From positions 1 through 26,550 of the forward strand of contig CAXTAT010000044.1 in the NCBI GenBank assembly GCA_964242415.1: 26,550 nt of DNA, written 5' to 3'. The notes below the pieces were generated by a model. That model ran no database searches. It was not told the DNA's origin and saw only the letters and a program-made list of their open reading frames with translations. Position 1 is the stretch's first letter, and each line of letters begins with the position of its first letter. Origin of the DNA: DASWOJ01 sp964242415 (GTDB taxonomy: Bacteria > Pseudomonadota > Alphaproteobacteria > Acetobacterales > Acetobacteraceae). The translations under genes were made by a program, and so were the position numbers. Below, piece after piece: positions 6,792 to 14,975 of the stretch.

Positions 6792-7052
6792 ATGTCAATC
6801 ATTGCCTGGCTCGTCCTCGGCCTCATCGCAGGCTTCATCGCGAGCAAGATCTCCAGCGGGTCCGGCCAGGGCCTGGTGCTCGACATCGTGCTCGGCATCG
6901 TCGGCGCCTTCGTCGGCGGTTTCCTGTTCTCGTTCGTCGGGGCGGCGCCGGTCACCGGCTTCAACATCTACAGCATGATCGTCGCCATCATCGGCGCAGT
7001 CGTGGTCCTCTGGCTCTACCGGCTGGTCGCCGGCCGCCGGACGATCCAGTGA
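6792..7052 (+). CDS. GlsB/YeaQ/YmgE family stress membrane protein
   Basis: An 86-residue protein of three hydrophobic helices. It begins IIAWLVLGLIAGFIASKI, with the family signature of an aliphatic helix broken by 'G-IAG-IASKI', then VLDIVLGIVGAFVGGFLF, and ends with VAIIGAVVVLWLYRLV and RR. This is the transglycosylase-associated (PF04226) family of inner-membrane stress proteins; no enzymatic function is proven. The start at 6792 has AAGGAGA 7 bases upstream; the in-frame upstream ATG at 6744 lies inside the hairpin and is rejected. Its stop overlaps the next gene's GTG (GTGA). Confidence 0.9.
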   Translation: MSIIAWLVLGLIAGFIASKISSGSGQGLVLDIVLGIVGAFVGGFLFSFVGAAPVTGFNIYSMIVAIIGAVVVLWLYRLVAGRRTIQ

Positions 7053-7432
7053 CAGGCGTCTCAGACCTCGCTGCGTCCGCGGGCGAGCAGCTCAGCAGGC
7101 TGCGGGAGCAGGCTGGGGCGCTTATGGCCGACCGCGTCGGCCCGGCAGCATCGGACGTAGCGGCCCACGCTGCCGACCCGTTAAGGCAGGCGCTGGGCTA
7201 CCTACCGCTGCTCGCCGAGTATGGAGGGCCTATCATCAAGGCCCTCCGCCGGACCACAAGCCAGGTGGAGCAGGCGTTGGCACCTCGCAAGAAGGCCACG
7301 ACCATGGCCTACCTCGCGCGTCCCGCTGCGATCGCTGTCCTCGTCCTGGGCACAGGTTATCTGGCCTACCGCCTTGAGGTCCGCCAAAGGTCCAGCGCAA
7401 GCTCGCGGCCGCTGCGCCGCTCTGCCCGCTAG
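7049..7432 (+). CDS. Hypothetical protein with one C-terminal TM helix
   Basis: A 127-residue protein starting with GTG at 7049, which overlaps the stop of the GlsB/YeaQ gene by GTGA, so the two are translationally coupled. Residues 1-85 are alanine-rich and amphipathic (DLAASAGEQLSRLREQAGAL..., TSQVEQAL). One hydrophobic helix (about 89-106, LARPAAIAVLVLGTGYLAYR) follows, then a basic tail. The shape resembles ElaB/DUF883-type membrane-tethered proteins, but I do not recognise a family. Coupling to a stress gene suggests membership of the same stress operon. Confidence 0.65.
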   Translation: MTGVSDLAASAGEQLSRLREQAGALMADRVGPAASDVAAHAADPLRQALGYLPLLAEYGGPIIKALRRTTSQVEQALAPRKKATTMAYLARPAAIAVLVLGTGYLAYRLEVRQRSSASSRPLRRSAR

Positions 7433-7449
7433 GCGGAGCTGCAACCGGA

Positions 7450-7728
7450 ATGACCGGCTGCAGCTCCCCAGCTCGGACGACATCCCTGCTCGATTGGCAC
7501 TCGGGGCCGAACAAGGTCTTGATGGCCAATGTAGGCGACCTGCGGCTGACGGTGCAACCGCCGCCTGGGTTTGTGGGTGAGTTCCGCTACACGGTGCTGC
7601 GCCGGCAATATGGGAAGGGCAGTCTCTTCGCCATGATCAAGACTGGCACGGAACCCTGTTTGCACGATGCGATGCAGGCCGCGGAGCAGGTTGCGCCTCT
7701 CGCATCCAGGTCGGGTTTGCAGCACTAG
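7450..7728 (+). CDS. Small hypothetical soluble protein
   Basis: A 92-residue open frame 17 bases after the preceding gene. The core (LDWHSGPNKVLMANVGDLRL, then VQPPPGFVGEFRYTVLRRQ, then ENDING AMIKTGTEPCLHDAMQAAEQVA) alternates beta-like strands with a C-terminal helix, and has natural amino-acid composition unlike the shadow frames. Such small proteins occur in Acetobacteraceae without known function (my recollection, not tested). The start is uncertain: the ATG at 7450 has a weak GGAG about 13 bases away, and the ATG at 7522 would leave a 68-residue protein. Confidence 0.55.
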   Translation: MTGCSSPARTTSLLDWHSGPNKVLMANVGDLRLTVQPPPGFVGEFRYTVLRRQYGKGSLFAMIKTGTEPCLHDAMQAAEQVAPLASRSGLQH

Positions 7729-7950
7729 GCCTCATCCCTCTCAGTTCGTATCCTGCCGACTGCGCGACGACGGCACCACCCATGCCCGGCAGCGTGGCCG
7801 GTGGCGATGGTGGCTATGCCGTTCCATGGTGGCTGACACTCCAAGGTGTCCAACATGGCTTCAAGGTGGATTGGCATCGTTGCCGGCCCTGCCTTGCCGC
7901 CTCTTGTGCGTATCACCTGACCGTCGAATCGCATTCTTCTGGAGATCGCA
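7729..7950. other. Intergenic, no gene seen
   Basis: About 220 bases between the small hypothetical and the aquaporin gene. Short frames here are not protein-like. It presumably holds the aquaporin promoter, but I cannot place one. Confidence 0.4.
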
Positions 7951-8754
7951 ATGAAGGAGACGAAACCCATCGATCCAGCCCGTTACGGCGAGCCTGGAGC
8001 AGCCGGAACCACATCGAGCAACCTTGCCCTCGCCTGCGCCGCCGAGGTCATCGGCACGTTCCTGCTCGTGCTGGTCGGCACCGCCGTGGCCACTGCGGCC
8101 GTGCTCGGAAAGGGCACCGCCGGGCCAGCCTACGACTCCCTCTCGGTCGCCCTCTCCTTTGGGCTGATCCTTATTCCGATCGTCGGTTCGCTCGAACAGG
8201 TCAGCGGCGCGCACGTCAATCCTGCCGTTACCTTCGGCTTGGCGGTTGCCGGCAAGTTCCCCTGAAAGGATGTGGTGCCATACTGGGCGGCCCAGCTCGT
8301 GGGCGCGACCATCGCCGCCGTTGTGATTTGGGCCGCCTACGGCCATAGCGCCTATGCCGACGCGCACCTCGGCGCGCCATCGCCCGTGAACGGCGCGAGC
8401 GCGCTCCAGGTCCTGCTCGTCGAGGCACTGATCGCATTCATCCTGGTCTTCACGGTGATCTCGACGACCACGGACAAGCGCGTGCCGCCGGGAACGGCAG
8501 CCGTGGCGATCGGGTTCGCGCTTGCGGCCGGCGTGCTCCTGGGCGGCCCCGTCAGCGGCGGCGCCGGCAATCCGGCGCGTGCTCTCGGGCCGATGATCGT
8601 CGCCGGGACGTTCCCGGTCTGGCTGTTCTACTGCGCCGGTCCGCTGCTTGGCGGCGGGATCGCCGCGCTCGCCTTCCGTGTCGTGGGCATGGCGAACACG
8701 CCGAAGATGGCGGACGCCGGCACGTCAACACGACGGACTGGAGTGAACCCCTAA
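7951..8754 (+). pseudogene. Aquaporin/MIP channel gene interrupted by in-frame TGA
   Basis: The reading frame encodes a complete MIP-family channel of about 267 residues: first helix AEVIGTFLLVLVGTAVATAA, first pore loop SGAHVNPAVTFG, and second pore loop GAGNPARALGP, so both NPA motifs are intact. It is split by TGA at 8263-8265, in the context GKFP-stop-KDVVPYWAAQLVGA, exactly where the family has a tryptophan (FPW-x-DV-x-YW). A single TGG to TGA change therefore explains it. The rest of the frame shows no other damage, so the mutation is recent, a sequencing error, or bypassed. The GTG codons at 8272/8275, preceded by AAAGGA, could restart the second half. The start at 7951 has GGAG 6 bases upstream. 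An intact channel would pass water or glycerol across the inner membrane. Confidence 0.8.
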
Positions 8755-8802
8755 AGCGATACAGGTACATTCGGACGGTTCCCCGACGAGGAGAGCGTAC
8801 CG

Positions 8803-9426
8803 ATGTCCCTGAACGAGTCTGGGCACCACAGCCAGCCATTGCCCGGACTCTTGCAGGGTGTAGCTTGCCCACCACAAACTTCTAGGCTGACCCTGGTGCC
8901 GGCGTCCTTCAACGCGACACAAGCCTTCATCGGCCGCCTCCGGAAGTCACTGCACCGCCTGCGCGCTGCCCAGCGCCTGGCGCCGCAACCGGCCGCGCCG
9001 TCCCGCCCGCTGCGCGCCAGCCGCACGCCGGACCGCGCCGGGGTCGGGCGCATGTGGGATCATCTGTTGGCAGCGACCGCAGCGACGGAGGCCGACCGTG
9101 CGCAGCTTGCGGACCCAGCCACGCTAGACACCCTGGACGCCTACGCCCGCAGCATCGAGGGCATGATTGGCACCATAAAGCTGCCGGTTGGCCTGGCCGG
9201 GCCGCTGCGGGTCAACGGCCTGCATGCCTCCGGCACCTATGGGTGCGCCTTCCTGGTCACGTTCGGCCTGTTCCTCCAGCTCCGCGCCGCGGACGAGGTC
9301 AAGGACCTGGAGGACGACCGCCGCCACCGGCCCGAGCGCCCGATCCCGCGCGGGCTGGTCAGCCCCCGGCTGATCGTCGGCCCCGCGCTCGGTGCCGTCC
9401 CGCTGGCCGTGCGGGCGTGGCGGTGA
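8803..9426 (+). pseudogene. Fused stumps of HMG-CoA reductase and UbiA prenyltransferase
   Basis: One open frame of 207 codons contains two unrelated fragments. Residues about 83-146 (RMWDHLLAATAATEADRAQL..., SIEGMIGTIKLPVGLAGPLR, VNGLHASGTY) match the N-terminal region of HMG-CoA reductase, with its [NH]-x-IGT-x-PVG-AGPL signature, but the catalytic domain is absent. It joins directly to GCAFLVTFGLFLQLRAADEV and KDLEDDRRHRPERPIPRGLV (147-186). This is the first aspartate-rich motif region of UbiA-type prenyltransferases (D-x3-D followed by RPxRPxPRG), and the rest of UbiA is missing. The frame ends with TGA overlapping the GTG of the next gene. A GAGGAG lies before the ATG. It most likely arose by deletions in an old operon; a functional chimera is unlikely. 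Confidence 0.65.
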
Positions 9427-11882
9427 ATGTGGTCCTGGGCGGCGAGGCGCTGCGCGACCCGCAGCAGGCCGGCGGCAAGGCCGCTGTGCTGGCCCGTTTG
9501 GGGGGCCTTGCGCCGGTGCCGCCCTTTTTCGTCCTGTCCCCGCAGGCCTTCGCCGGGGACGGCGCGCACCTGGAGGCGGCCATCGCGGCGCACCTGCCCC
9601 GGTTGGGGCCAGGCCCGTACGCCGTGCGTTCGTCCGGCGCCGGGGAGGACGGGGCGGCGCTGGCCTATGCCGGGCAGTTCGTGTCCCTGCTGGGCGTCCC
9701 AGCCATGGGCGTCGCCCCGTCCGCGCGCCAGGTATGGCAGTCCGCCCAGGCCGCCCATGTCCTGGCCTACCGCACCGCGCGCGGCGGCTCGGCGGAGCCG
9801 GGTGCCACGATGCACATGGCCGTCATCGTGCAACGGCAGGTGTCGCCCAGCGCGGCGGGAGCTGCCTCCTCCGCCGATCCTCTGTCGGGCCGCCGCGACC
9901 GGGTGATGATCGCCGCGGTTCCCGGCCTAGCCGACCGGCTGATGGCAGGCGAGGAGGACGGCGACAGCTACACGCTGGACCGCGCCGGGCAGACCTTGGC
10001 CGCCAAGCCCGCCGGCGCGGCCCCTGTGCTGGACGGGGCCACCCGGGCGCGTGTCGCCACCCTGGCGGTGGCGTGCGAGGCTGCAGCCGGTGCGCCGCAG
10101 GACGTGGAGTGGGCCATTGAGGCCGGCACGCTTTACTTGCTGCAAAGCCGCCCCATCACCAACCTGCCCCCGCCGCCGCCGGCCGACGACCCGGCGCTGA
10201 CCATCTGGGACAACTCCAACATCATCGAGAGCTACCCCGGCCTGGTCTCCCCCCTCACCTTCTCCTTCACCCGGCACGCCTATGCCCATGTCTATAATGC
10301 GCTGTTGCGCCTGCTCGGGGTGCCGGCCGCGCAGGTGGCGGCGCACCAGCCGGTGCTGGAGAACCTGCTCGGGCGGATTGAGGGGCGGGTCTATTGCAAC
10401 CTGCTGAACTGGTATCGCACCCTGGCGCTGCTGCCGGGCTTCGCGCTGAACCGCCGCGCGATGGAGAGGATGATGGGCGTCGGCGCACCGCTTCCCGACA
10501 CCGTCGTGGACCGGCTGCTGCCCCCGCCCGCCCGCGGGCTGCGGCGGGTGGCGGCGCAGGCGCGGGTGGGGCTGGTCGGGCTGCAGCTGGTGGCCGAGGC
10601 CGTGCGCCTGCCACGCCGGGTACGCCGCTTTGACGCGCGGGTCGCCGCGGCCCTGGCGCCGTCCGGCCCCCCGGCCGAGGCGATGCCGCTGACCGCGCTG
10701 GCCGCGGAGTACCGCCGGATCGAGGCGCGGCTGCTTGGCTGCTGGGATGCGCCGATGGTCAACGACCTCGTGTGCATGGCGGCGTTCAGCTTGTCCCGCC
10801 GGGTGATGGGGCGCTGGGCCGGGTCAGCCGGGCTGGCCTTCCATGCGAGATACATGATGGGCCAGGGCGGGATACTGTCGGCGGAGCCAGCCCGGCGGAT
10901 CCGCGCGATGGCCCGCCTAGCCGCCGGCCGCCCGGCGCTGCTGGCCCGCCTGGACCGCGGCGAGGCGCCGGACGACCCTGCGTTGGTGAGGGGGATCGCC
11001 GCCTATCTGTCCCGCTTCGGCGACCGCTGCACGGAGGAGCTGAAGCTGGAAAGCACCACCCTGCACGACGACCCGGCACCGCTGCACCGGGCCATCGCCG
11101 CCGTGGCGCAAGGGCCTGACCGGCCGGACGCCCAGCCGCGGCCCTTGGACGTGATGGCGCTGTTCCCGGGCCGTGCCCTGCGCGGCCGGGCGGCGGGCCT
11201 GCTGCTCGGCTGGGCCAAGGCGCGGGTGCGGGACCGCGAGACCCTGCGGTTGCAGCGCACCCGCGTGTTCGGCCGTGTCCGTGTGCTGGTGCGCGCCATG
11301 GGCGTTCAGCTTGCCCGTGGCGGCGCCCTGGCGCGGCCGGAGGACGTGCTCCAACTTACGGTGGAGGAATTGCTGGGCGCCATCGAGGGCGGCGCCGTGT
11401 CGTTCGACCTGCGCGGCCTGGTCGCCCTGCGCCGCAGGGAGTGGGACCGCGTGGCGGCCCTGCCGGACCCGCCGGAGCGCATCGAGCACCTCGGCGGCGC
11501 CGTGTCCGGCCTACGAGGGGTGGCAGCCGCCATCCCACCGCCTCGCGGCACGGAGGCCGCCCGCACCGGCCTGGGCTGCGCCCCCGGCGTGGCGCGCGGC
11601 GTGGCGCGGGTGGTCCGCGACGCCCGCACCGCCACGCTGGCGCGCGGGGAAATCCTGGTTGCCCGGCACACCGACCCTGGCTGGATCGCCCTGTTCACCA
11701 ACGCCGCCGCCATTGTCGTCGAGCGCGGCAGCCTGCTGTCCCACTCGGCCATCGTTGCACGGGAGCTGGGCATCCCCTGCGTCGTGCAGCTCAAGGGCGC
11801 GCTGGACTGGATCAGCGACGGGGAGATGGTGGAGGTGGACGGCGCTGCCGGCCGGGTTAGCCGGGTTGGGCCGCCTGCATGA
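9423..11882 (+). CDS. PEP-utilising enzyme (PEP synthase/rifampicin phosphotransferase-like)
   Basis: An 819-residue, apparently intact protein. Residues 1-250 form a PPDK-type ATP-grasp domain, with RSSGAGED (69-76), AGQF, and the terminal VEWAIEAGTLYLLQSRPI. The middle begins DNSNIIESYPGLVSPLTFSF and includes GRVYCNLLNWYR and DRCTEELKLES, as in a large uncharacterised group of PEP-synthase-like proteins. The C-terminal swivelling domain has LLSHSAIVARELGIPCVV, with the phospho-accepting His near 774. Family chemistry is ATP-dependent phosphoryl transfer through that His to pyruvate or a small molecule; the acceptor is unknown, and a central PEP-binding barrel is not apparent. The GTG start at 9423 overlaps the previous stop (GTGA), which fixes it. 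It sits between gene ruins and may be heading for decay or still be selected. Confidence 0.8.
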   Translation: MNVVLGGEALRDPQQAGGKAAVLARLGGLAPVPPFFVLSPQAFAGDGAHLEAAIAAHLPRLGPGPYAVRSSGAGEDGAALAYAGQFVSLLGVPAMGVAPSARQVWQSAQAAHVLAYRTARGGSAEPGATMHMAVIVQRQVSPSAAGAASSADPLSGRRDRVMIAAVPGLADRLMAGEEDGDSYTLDRAGQTLAAKPAGAAPVLDGATRARVATLAVACEAAAGAPQDVEWAIEAGTLYLLQSRPITNLPPPPPADDPALTIWDNSNIIESYPGLVSPLTFSFTRHAYAHVYNALLRLLGVPAAQVAAHQPVLENLLGRIEGRVYCNLLNWYRTLALLPGFALNRRAMERMMGVGAPLPDTVVDRLLPPPARGLRRVAAQARVGLVGLQLVAEAVRLPRRVRRFDARVAAALAPSGPPAEAMPLTALAAEYRRIEARLLGCWDAPMVNDLVCMAAFSLSRRVMGRWAGSAGLAFHARYMMGQGGILSAEPARRIRAMARLAAGRPALLARLDRGEAPDDPALVRGIAAYLSRFGDRCTEELKLESTTLHDDPAPLHRAIAAVAQGPDRPDAQPRPLDVMALFPGRALRGRAAGLLLGWAKARVRDRETLRLQRTRVFGRVRVLVRAMGVQLARGGALARPEDVLQLTVEELLGAIEGGAVSFDLRGLVALRRREWDRVAALPDPPERIEHLGGAVSGLRGVAAAIPPPRGTEAARTGLGCAPGVARGVARVVRDARTATLARGEILVARHTDPGWIALFTNAAAIVVERGSLLSHSAIVARELGIPCVVQLKGALDWISDGEMVEVDGAAGRVSRVGPPA

Positions 11883-12217
11883 GCGAGGGCGTCGCCGCCC
11901 GGGCGCGCTTCGACTGCATCCGCTACGCCCAGGTGTGGGAGGACTCCGACGTGTTGCTGGCGGCGGCTGGCGGCCGTGCCGCTGCTCTGGGCGGTGATCG
12001 AGGCGCGCGCCCTGCTCCCCGGCGCCCCGCCCACGGACGGGATGGCCGCGAAGGCCACGCTGCTGCTGGCCGGCTCGGTCGGCCTGGCGTTCCTGGCCCG
12101 GATGCGCTGGCGGCTGGTGGTGTGCGAGGGGATGGGCGTCCTTGCCCTTCCGCAGGGGCGGCGATGTTCGCGGTTGACGGTGCCCTATCTCAAGCTGCTG
12201 AACGCCGATACGTCTGA
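11879..12217 (+). pseudogene. DUF3419 (BtaA-like) gene stump
   Basis: The ATGA overlap with the PEP-utilising gene marks the original start. Only the first 30 or so residues are recognisable (RFDCIRYAQVWEDSDVLLAA), matching the conserved N-terminus of DUF3419/BtaA-like proteins (IRYAQCWEDxDVL). BtaA moves a 3-amino-3-carboxypropyl group from AdoMet to lipid. After about 11965 the frame turns into Arg/Gly/Pro-rich shadow sequence, so the body of the gene has been deleted or shifted. The +1-shifted frame that continues is unrelated to DUF3419. Confidence 0.55.
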
Positions 12218-12486
12218 CCTATACCGGCCCGGAAGACTCGCCCATGGCGCCGAGAGCCGCATCGACGTCTTGCCGCCACTGTATCATGTAGGCGGTGTTG
12301 CGGGCCGGGCTGGTCGATAGGTCGCTTCCCCTGTCCGGGGTGGCTACGCCCGTGGGCGGGTTCGTCGTGCTGGACCGAATGTACCCGCCCGACCTGTTGC
12401 GGCTGGATCTCGCCGGAGCCGAGGTGCTGCAGGACGGCCGCACGCTGGCGATGCTGCCGGCGCCGGGCGGCGTGTGGCTTGACTAG
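11976..12486 (+). other. Degenerate coding remnants
   Basis: Two pieces with protein-like composition, in different frames, follow the DUF3419 stump. One (about 11943-12320) includes RLAAVPLLWAVIEARALL and a hydrophobic stretch ATLLLAGSVGLAFLA, then VPYLKLLNADTSDLY, and decays into noise. The other ends GGFVVLDRMYPPDLLRLDLA, then VLQDGRTLAMLPAPGG, with a stop at 12484-12486. I recognise neither family. They look like the truncated middle and tail of lost genes from the same old cluster. Confidence 0.35.
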
Positions 12487-12524
12487 CCTGGGGCTGTGCT
12501 GGTGCAGTCTGGCAGGACTGATCG

Positions 12525-13520
12525 TTGGAACACGCACTGCGGAAACACCGTCATCCTGAACCCGCCCATCCTACCCAGCGTCCGGCTGCGCCGCAGGCGA
12601 CCCCGGTCGGGGTGCACCGCGCCCGGAGATGGGGCCGAGTTGTCGCAACAACGTGGTACCTCGGCGGGTTCGTCGTGCTGTTCGTCTGCGCGATGACCCA
12701 GACCGGTCCGTCCGCCTGGGTTGCGGCATGGCAGGTACGCCGATGGGGCAGCGACAACGTGCTTGGCAGCTTCCTGCCGGGGTTCATCGTGCTGCTACTG
12801 CCGCTGGTTGTCGTGGCGTGCCTGCCGCGCCGGGCGGATTGGCCGGTCGTCCTTGGTGTGAAGGAGGCAATCTGGCCGCGGGATCAGCCAGCCCGGGCAG
12901 TCCTGCCGGTCGATCAGCGGCTTCGCCTGTTCCGGGTGGCGCAGTGGATCGCGGCGGGGTTGGCGGCTGCCTGCATGTCGGCAGCGTCCGTTGCCTGCTG
13001 GGTGTCGCTGACCAGCGCCCAGGCCGTGGGCCCCCCGCTGCCCGGGCTGACCCTGGCCGAAGCGAGCGCGCCAGGTGCAGCGTTGCCGAAGTATGCTCGC
13101 ATCATCGGCTCGATCGCACGGCGCGGGTCAGCCTGGGAGCATGACGAAATGCTAAGCCGGACCGAGATCCAGGACTTGTATATCCCGCTGACGGCGCTGG
13201 GTTGGCGGCCCGGCGACGCGGTCGGCGCACTGCAACTGGACCACCGCAGCATCGCCGGCCAACCCGGCCCGCCCGAGGGCACGCTGTCGCACGGCGTCCC
13301 GGCTTGGCTGCTCGCGTCGATGCGCAAGGCCGGGCTTGCGGTGATAGAAAACCCGGTGGTGCTGACCCGGCAGGCATTGGGCGGCGTGGTGCCTGCACCG
13401 GACGGGATCGCAGCCGCTCTCTCGCTGATACTGGGTGGGGCGCTGACCGTGACGTTCGGCATGGCGGCGCTCTCGTTCCACTTGGCCGGCCGCCGCCTGA
13501 TCAAGTCGGCAGGGCACTAG
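12525..13520 (+). CDS. Hypothetical multi-pass membrane protein
   Basis: A 331-residue frame with four hydrophobic helices at about 38-58, 84-100, 138-160 and 294-320. A large soluble loop of about 130 residues lies between helices 3 and 4, so it is probably periplasmic, with sequences such as EIQDLYIPLTALGWRPGDAV. The ends are basic. I do not recognise a family. The start is uncertain: the earliest possible is TTG at 12525, with AGGA 8 bases upstream, and the first 35 residues are Pro/Arg/His-rich and perhaps not translated. It follows the degenerate zone and has no obvious partner. Confidence 0.5.
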   Translation: MEHALRKHRHPEPAHPTQRPAAPQATPVGVHRARRWGRVVATTWYLGGFVVLFVCAMTQTGPSAWVAAWQVRRWGSDNVLGSFLPGFIVLLLPLVVVACLPRRADWPVVLGVKEAIWPRDQPARAVLPVDQRLRLFRVAQWIAAGLAAACMSAASVACWVSLTSAQAVGPPLPGLTLAEASAPGAALPKYARIIGSIARRGSAWEHDEMLSRTEIQDLYIPLTALGWRPGDAVGALQLDHRSIAGQPGPPEGTLSHGVPAWLLASMRKAGLAVIENPVVLTRQALGGVVPAPDGIAAALSLILGGALTVTFGMAALSFHLAGRRLIKSAGH

Positions 13521-13983
13521 CCACGGCAGGCCCTTTTGGCAGCGCAGCAGGGTGCGGAGATCCTCCGTGCATTGCCGGGCGACGCTCTCCAGGTATTCCT
13601 GGAAATAAACGCATGGTTGCCGCCACTTCCGGTCATCGGTGCTGCGAAGGCGTACTCGCCATTCCACGAACGCGATCTACGCCCTCCGGGCGGCGACCAG
13701 TCGCTGCATGCTGGCCTGGAATTTTTCCGCAGCGGGTGGGGTTGCTGCTCCGCGTGACCCGGCCGCTTGTTTGCTGCTCCACCGCCTGGTTCACTCACGA
13801 TGGTGATCTGGGGTTGACCATGTTCGGCTTGGCGATGCCGCTGCTGCGGCTATACGGGGCAAACTATGCTGCGAATTGTAGTCGTTTGCCGGGGCTGTCC
13901 GAGCGCCTGTGCCGCGCGGCGCCACATCGGCCCTCCAGCGCCTCCACCACTCATTCGTTGCTGATCCCCCGAAGGCCAGGTGC
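13521..13983. other. Gene-poor stretch with possible phasin-like remnant
   Basis: No intact gene is visible. On the minus strand (about 13760 down to 13520) one can read FQASMQRLVAARRA-stop-IAFVEWRV, then YFQEYLESVARQCTEDLRTL. This resembles the helical layout of phasin-like proteins (LVAAR..x-FVE...YLE...TEDLR), with one in-frame stop and no clear ends. This is a weak resemblance. The plus strand has nothing convincing. Confidence 0.25.
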
Positions 13984-14589
13984 ATGACGACCTTCCGGCG
14001 CTGGGCGGCGATCCTGCTGCCGTTCGTGATTGGTGCGCGCGCGATCCTGCTCGTCTTCCAGCTCCGCTCGGAACACGCCACGCGGGCACACGCCAGCAAT
14101 GCGCCGGCCTGGCCGCCCATCGCGGGTGAGGAACTGCGCTTCCGCACCGCCAACCCAGCCATCGCCGCCTGGTCCAACGATCCCGGCCATCACCCGATGT
14201 CCGCCGCGGTGACGCAGAAGGACTACTTGCCGCAGCCGCCCGACACCGGCTGCATGCTCAGCCCGGCCGCCATGGCGCAGGGTCACGGCACGCTGACCCT
14301 CAAGTCGCCGACCTCCAGCGGAACCTGGATCGTGGACTGGAGCGGCGAACGGACCATGCCGACCCGCGACCAAGCTGGCGGCGACGAGCCCAATGCCCAA
14401 ATCCGCCGCATGGAGGCGGCGATGCTGGACGCGGCGAATTGCGGCGAGACGGCCCGTCTCGAGCTCACGGATTGGCAAGTCCATGCCTTGGTCAACCTGC
14501 TGGCGGACCAGCCGCCACCGCCGCCCGACCCGGACCCTCCGAAGCGGAGGCTTGTCATCCATGCGGACGTGCCTCCACCGCTCCCGTGA
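13984..14589 (+). CDS. Hypothetical membrane-anchored or exported protein
   Basis: A 201-residue protein. A basic N-terminus and hydrophobic helix (about 6-24, RWAAILLPFVIGARAILLVF) form a signal anchor, so the rest is probably periplasmic. It includes EELRFRTANPAIAAWSNDPG, TGCMLSP, then GTLTLKSPTSSGTWIVDWSG, and a C-terminal helical part (LTDWQVHALVNLLADQ) ending in a Pro-rich tail PPPPPDPDPP. No family is recognised. The ATG at 13984 is chosen because it opens directly on the anchor helix; AAGGCCAGG lies 4-12 bases upstream. It converges with the minus-strand genes at 14697, with a hairpin between. Confidence 0.55.
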   Translation: MTTFRRWAAILLPFVIGARAILLVFQLRSEHATRAHASNAPAWPPIAGEELRFRTANPAIAAWSNDPGHHPMSAAVTQKDYLPQPPDTGCMLSPAAMAQGHGTLTLKSPTSSGTWIVDWSGERTMPTRDQAGGDEPNAQIRRMEAAMLDAANCGETARLELTDWQVHALVNLLADQPPPPPDPDPPKRRLVIHADVPPPLP

Positions 14590-14657
14590 AGGCGGTGTTG
14601 GCGAGGTGCTGCGACATGCCGCCCAGCGCAGGTGACGGCCAATGAAGCCGCTTGCGC

Positions 14658-14687
14658 CGAGAGCCAGGGCGTTCGCCCCGGCTCTCG
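14658..14687. terminator. Bidirectional hairpin between convergent genes
   Basis: CGAGAGCC-A-GGGCG-TT-CGCCC-C-GGCTCTCG: an 8-bp and a 5-bp stem separated by a single A/C mismatch, with a 2-base loop. It sits between the convergent stops at 14589 (+) and 14697 (-), where a shared terminator is expected. There is no T-run on either side. Confidence 0.6.
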
Positions 14688-14696
14688 TCGTGCCCG

Positions 14697-14975
14697 TCAT
14701 GGCTGCCCCGGGGCTGACCGGGATGGGCGTGGTGTCAGTGTGATCACCACCGCCACGGTCAGCCGGCACAGTTGCCACAGTAGCCACATGAAGAGGCCGG
14801 CCAAGGCGACGAACAGCCCGACGACGAGCAGGAAGCCGAGCAGCACCACGGTGAGGACGAGCAGCACGGCCCCGAACTGATGAAGCTCACGCAACCCAAA
14901 CCACCCCATCCGCCATGCCATCCCTGCAAGCGCACACGTGCTTGCAGGGCCGTAGAGCCGGGCCAGGCCGGTCAT
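14697..14975 (-). CDS. Small hydrophobic membrane protein
   Basis: A 92-residue protein dominated by a long hydrophobic region (about 34-80, FGAVLLVLTVVLLGFLLVVG, then LFVALAGLFMWLLWQL), probably two transmembrane helices. The tail is short, Pro/Arg-rich. The start is fixed by an ATGA overlap with the stop of the upstream gene (14972-14975), with GAGGG just before. No family is recognised. It is translationally coupled to the next membrane protein, so the two may form a complex. Confidence 0.6.
   Translation of the reverse strand: MTGLARLYGPASTCALAGMAWRMGWFGLRELHQFGAVLLVLTVVLLGFLLVVGLFVALAGLFMWLLWQLCRLTVAVVITLTPRPSRSAPGQP

Noticed and set aside
9054..9422. Upstream extension of the PEP-utilising gene to an ATG at 9054
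   Set aside because: This stretch overlaps the fused HMG-CoA reductase/UbiA frame and is Arg/Pro-rich; the GTGA junction at 9423 gives the natural start of the ATP-grasp domain.
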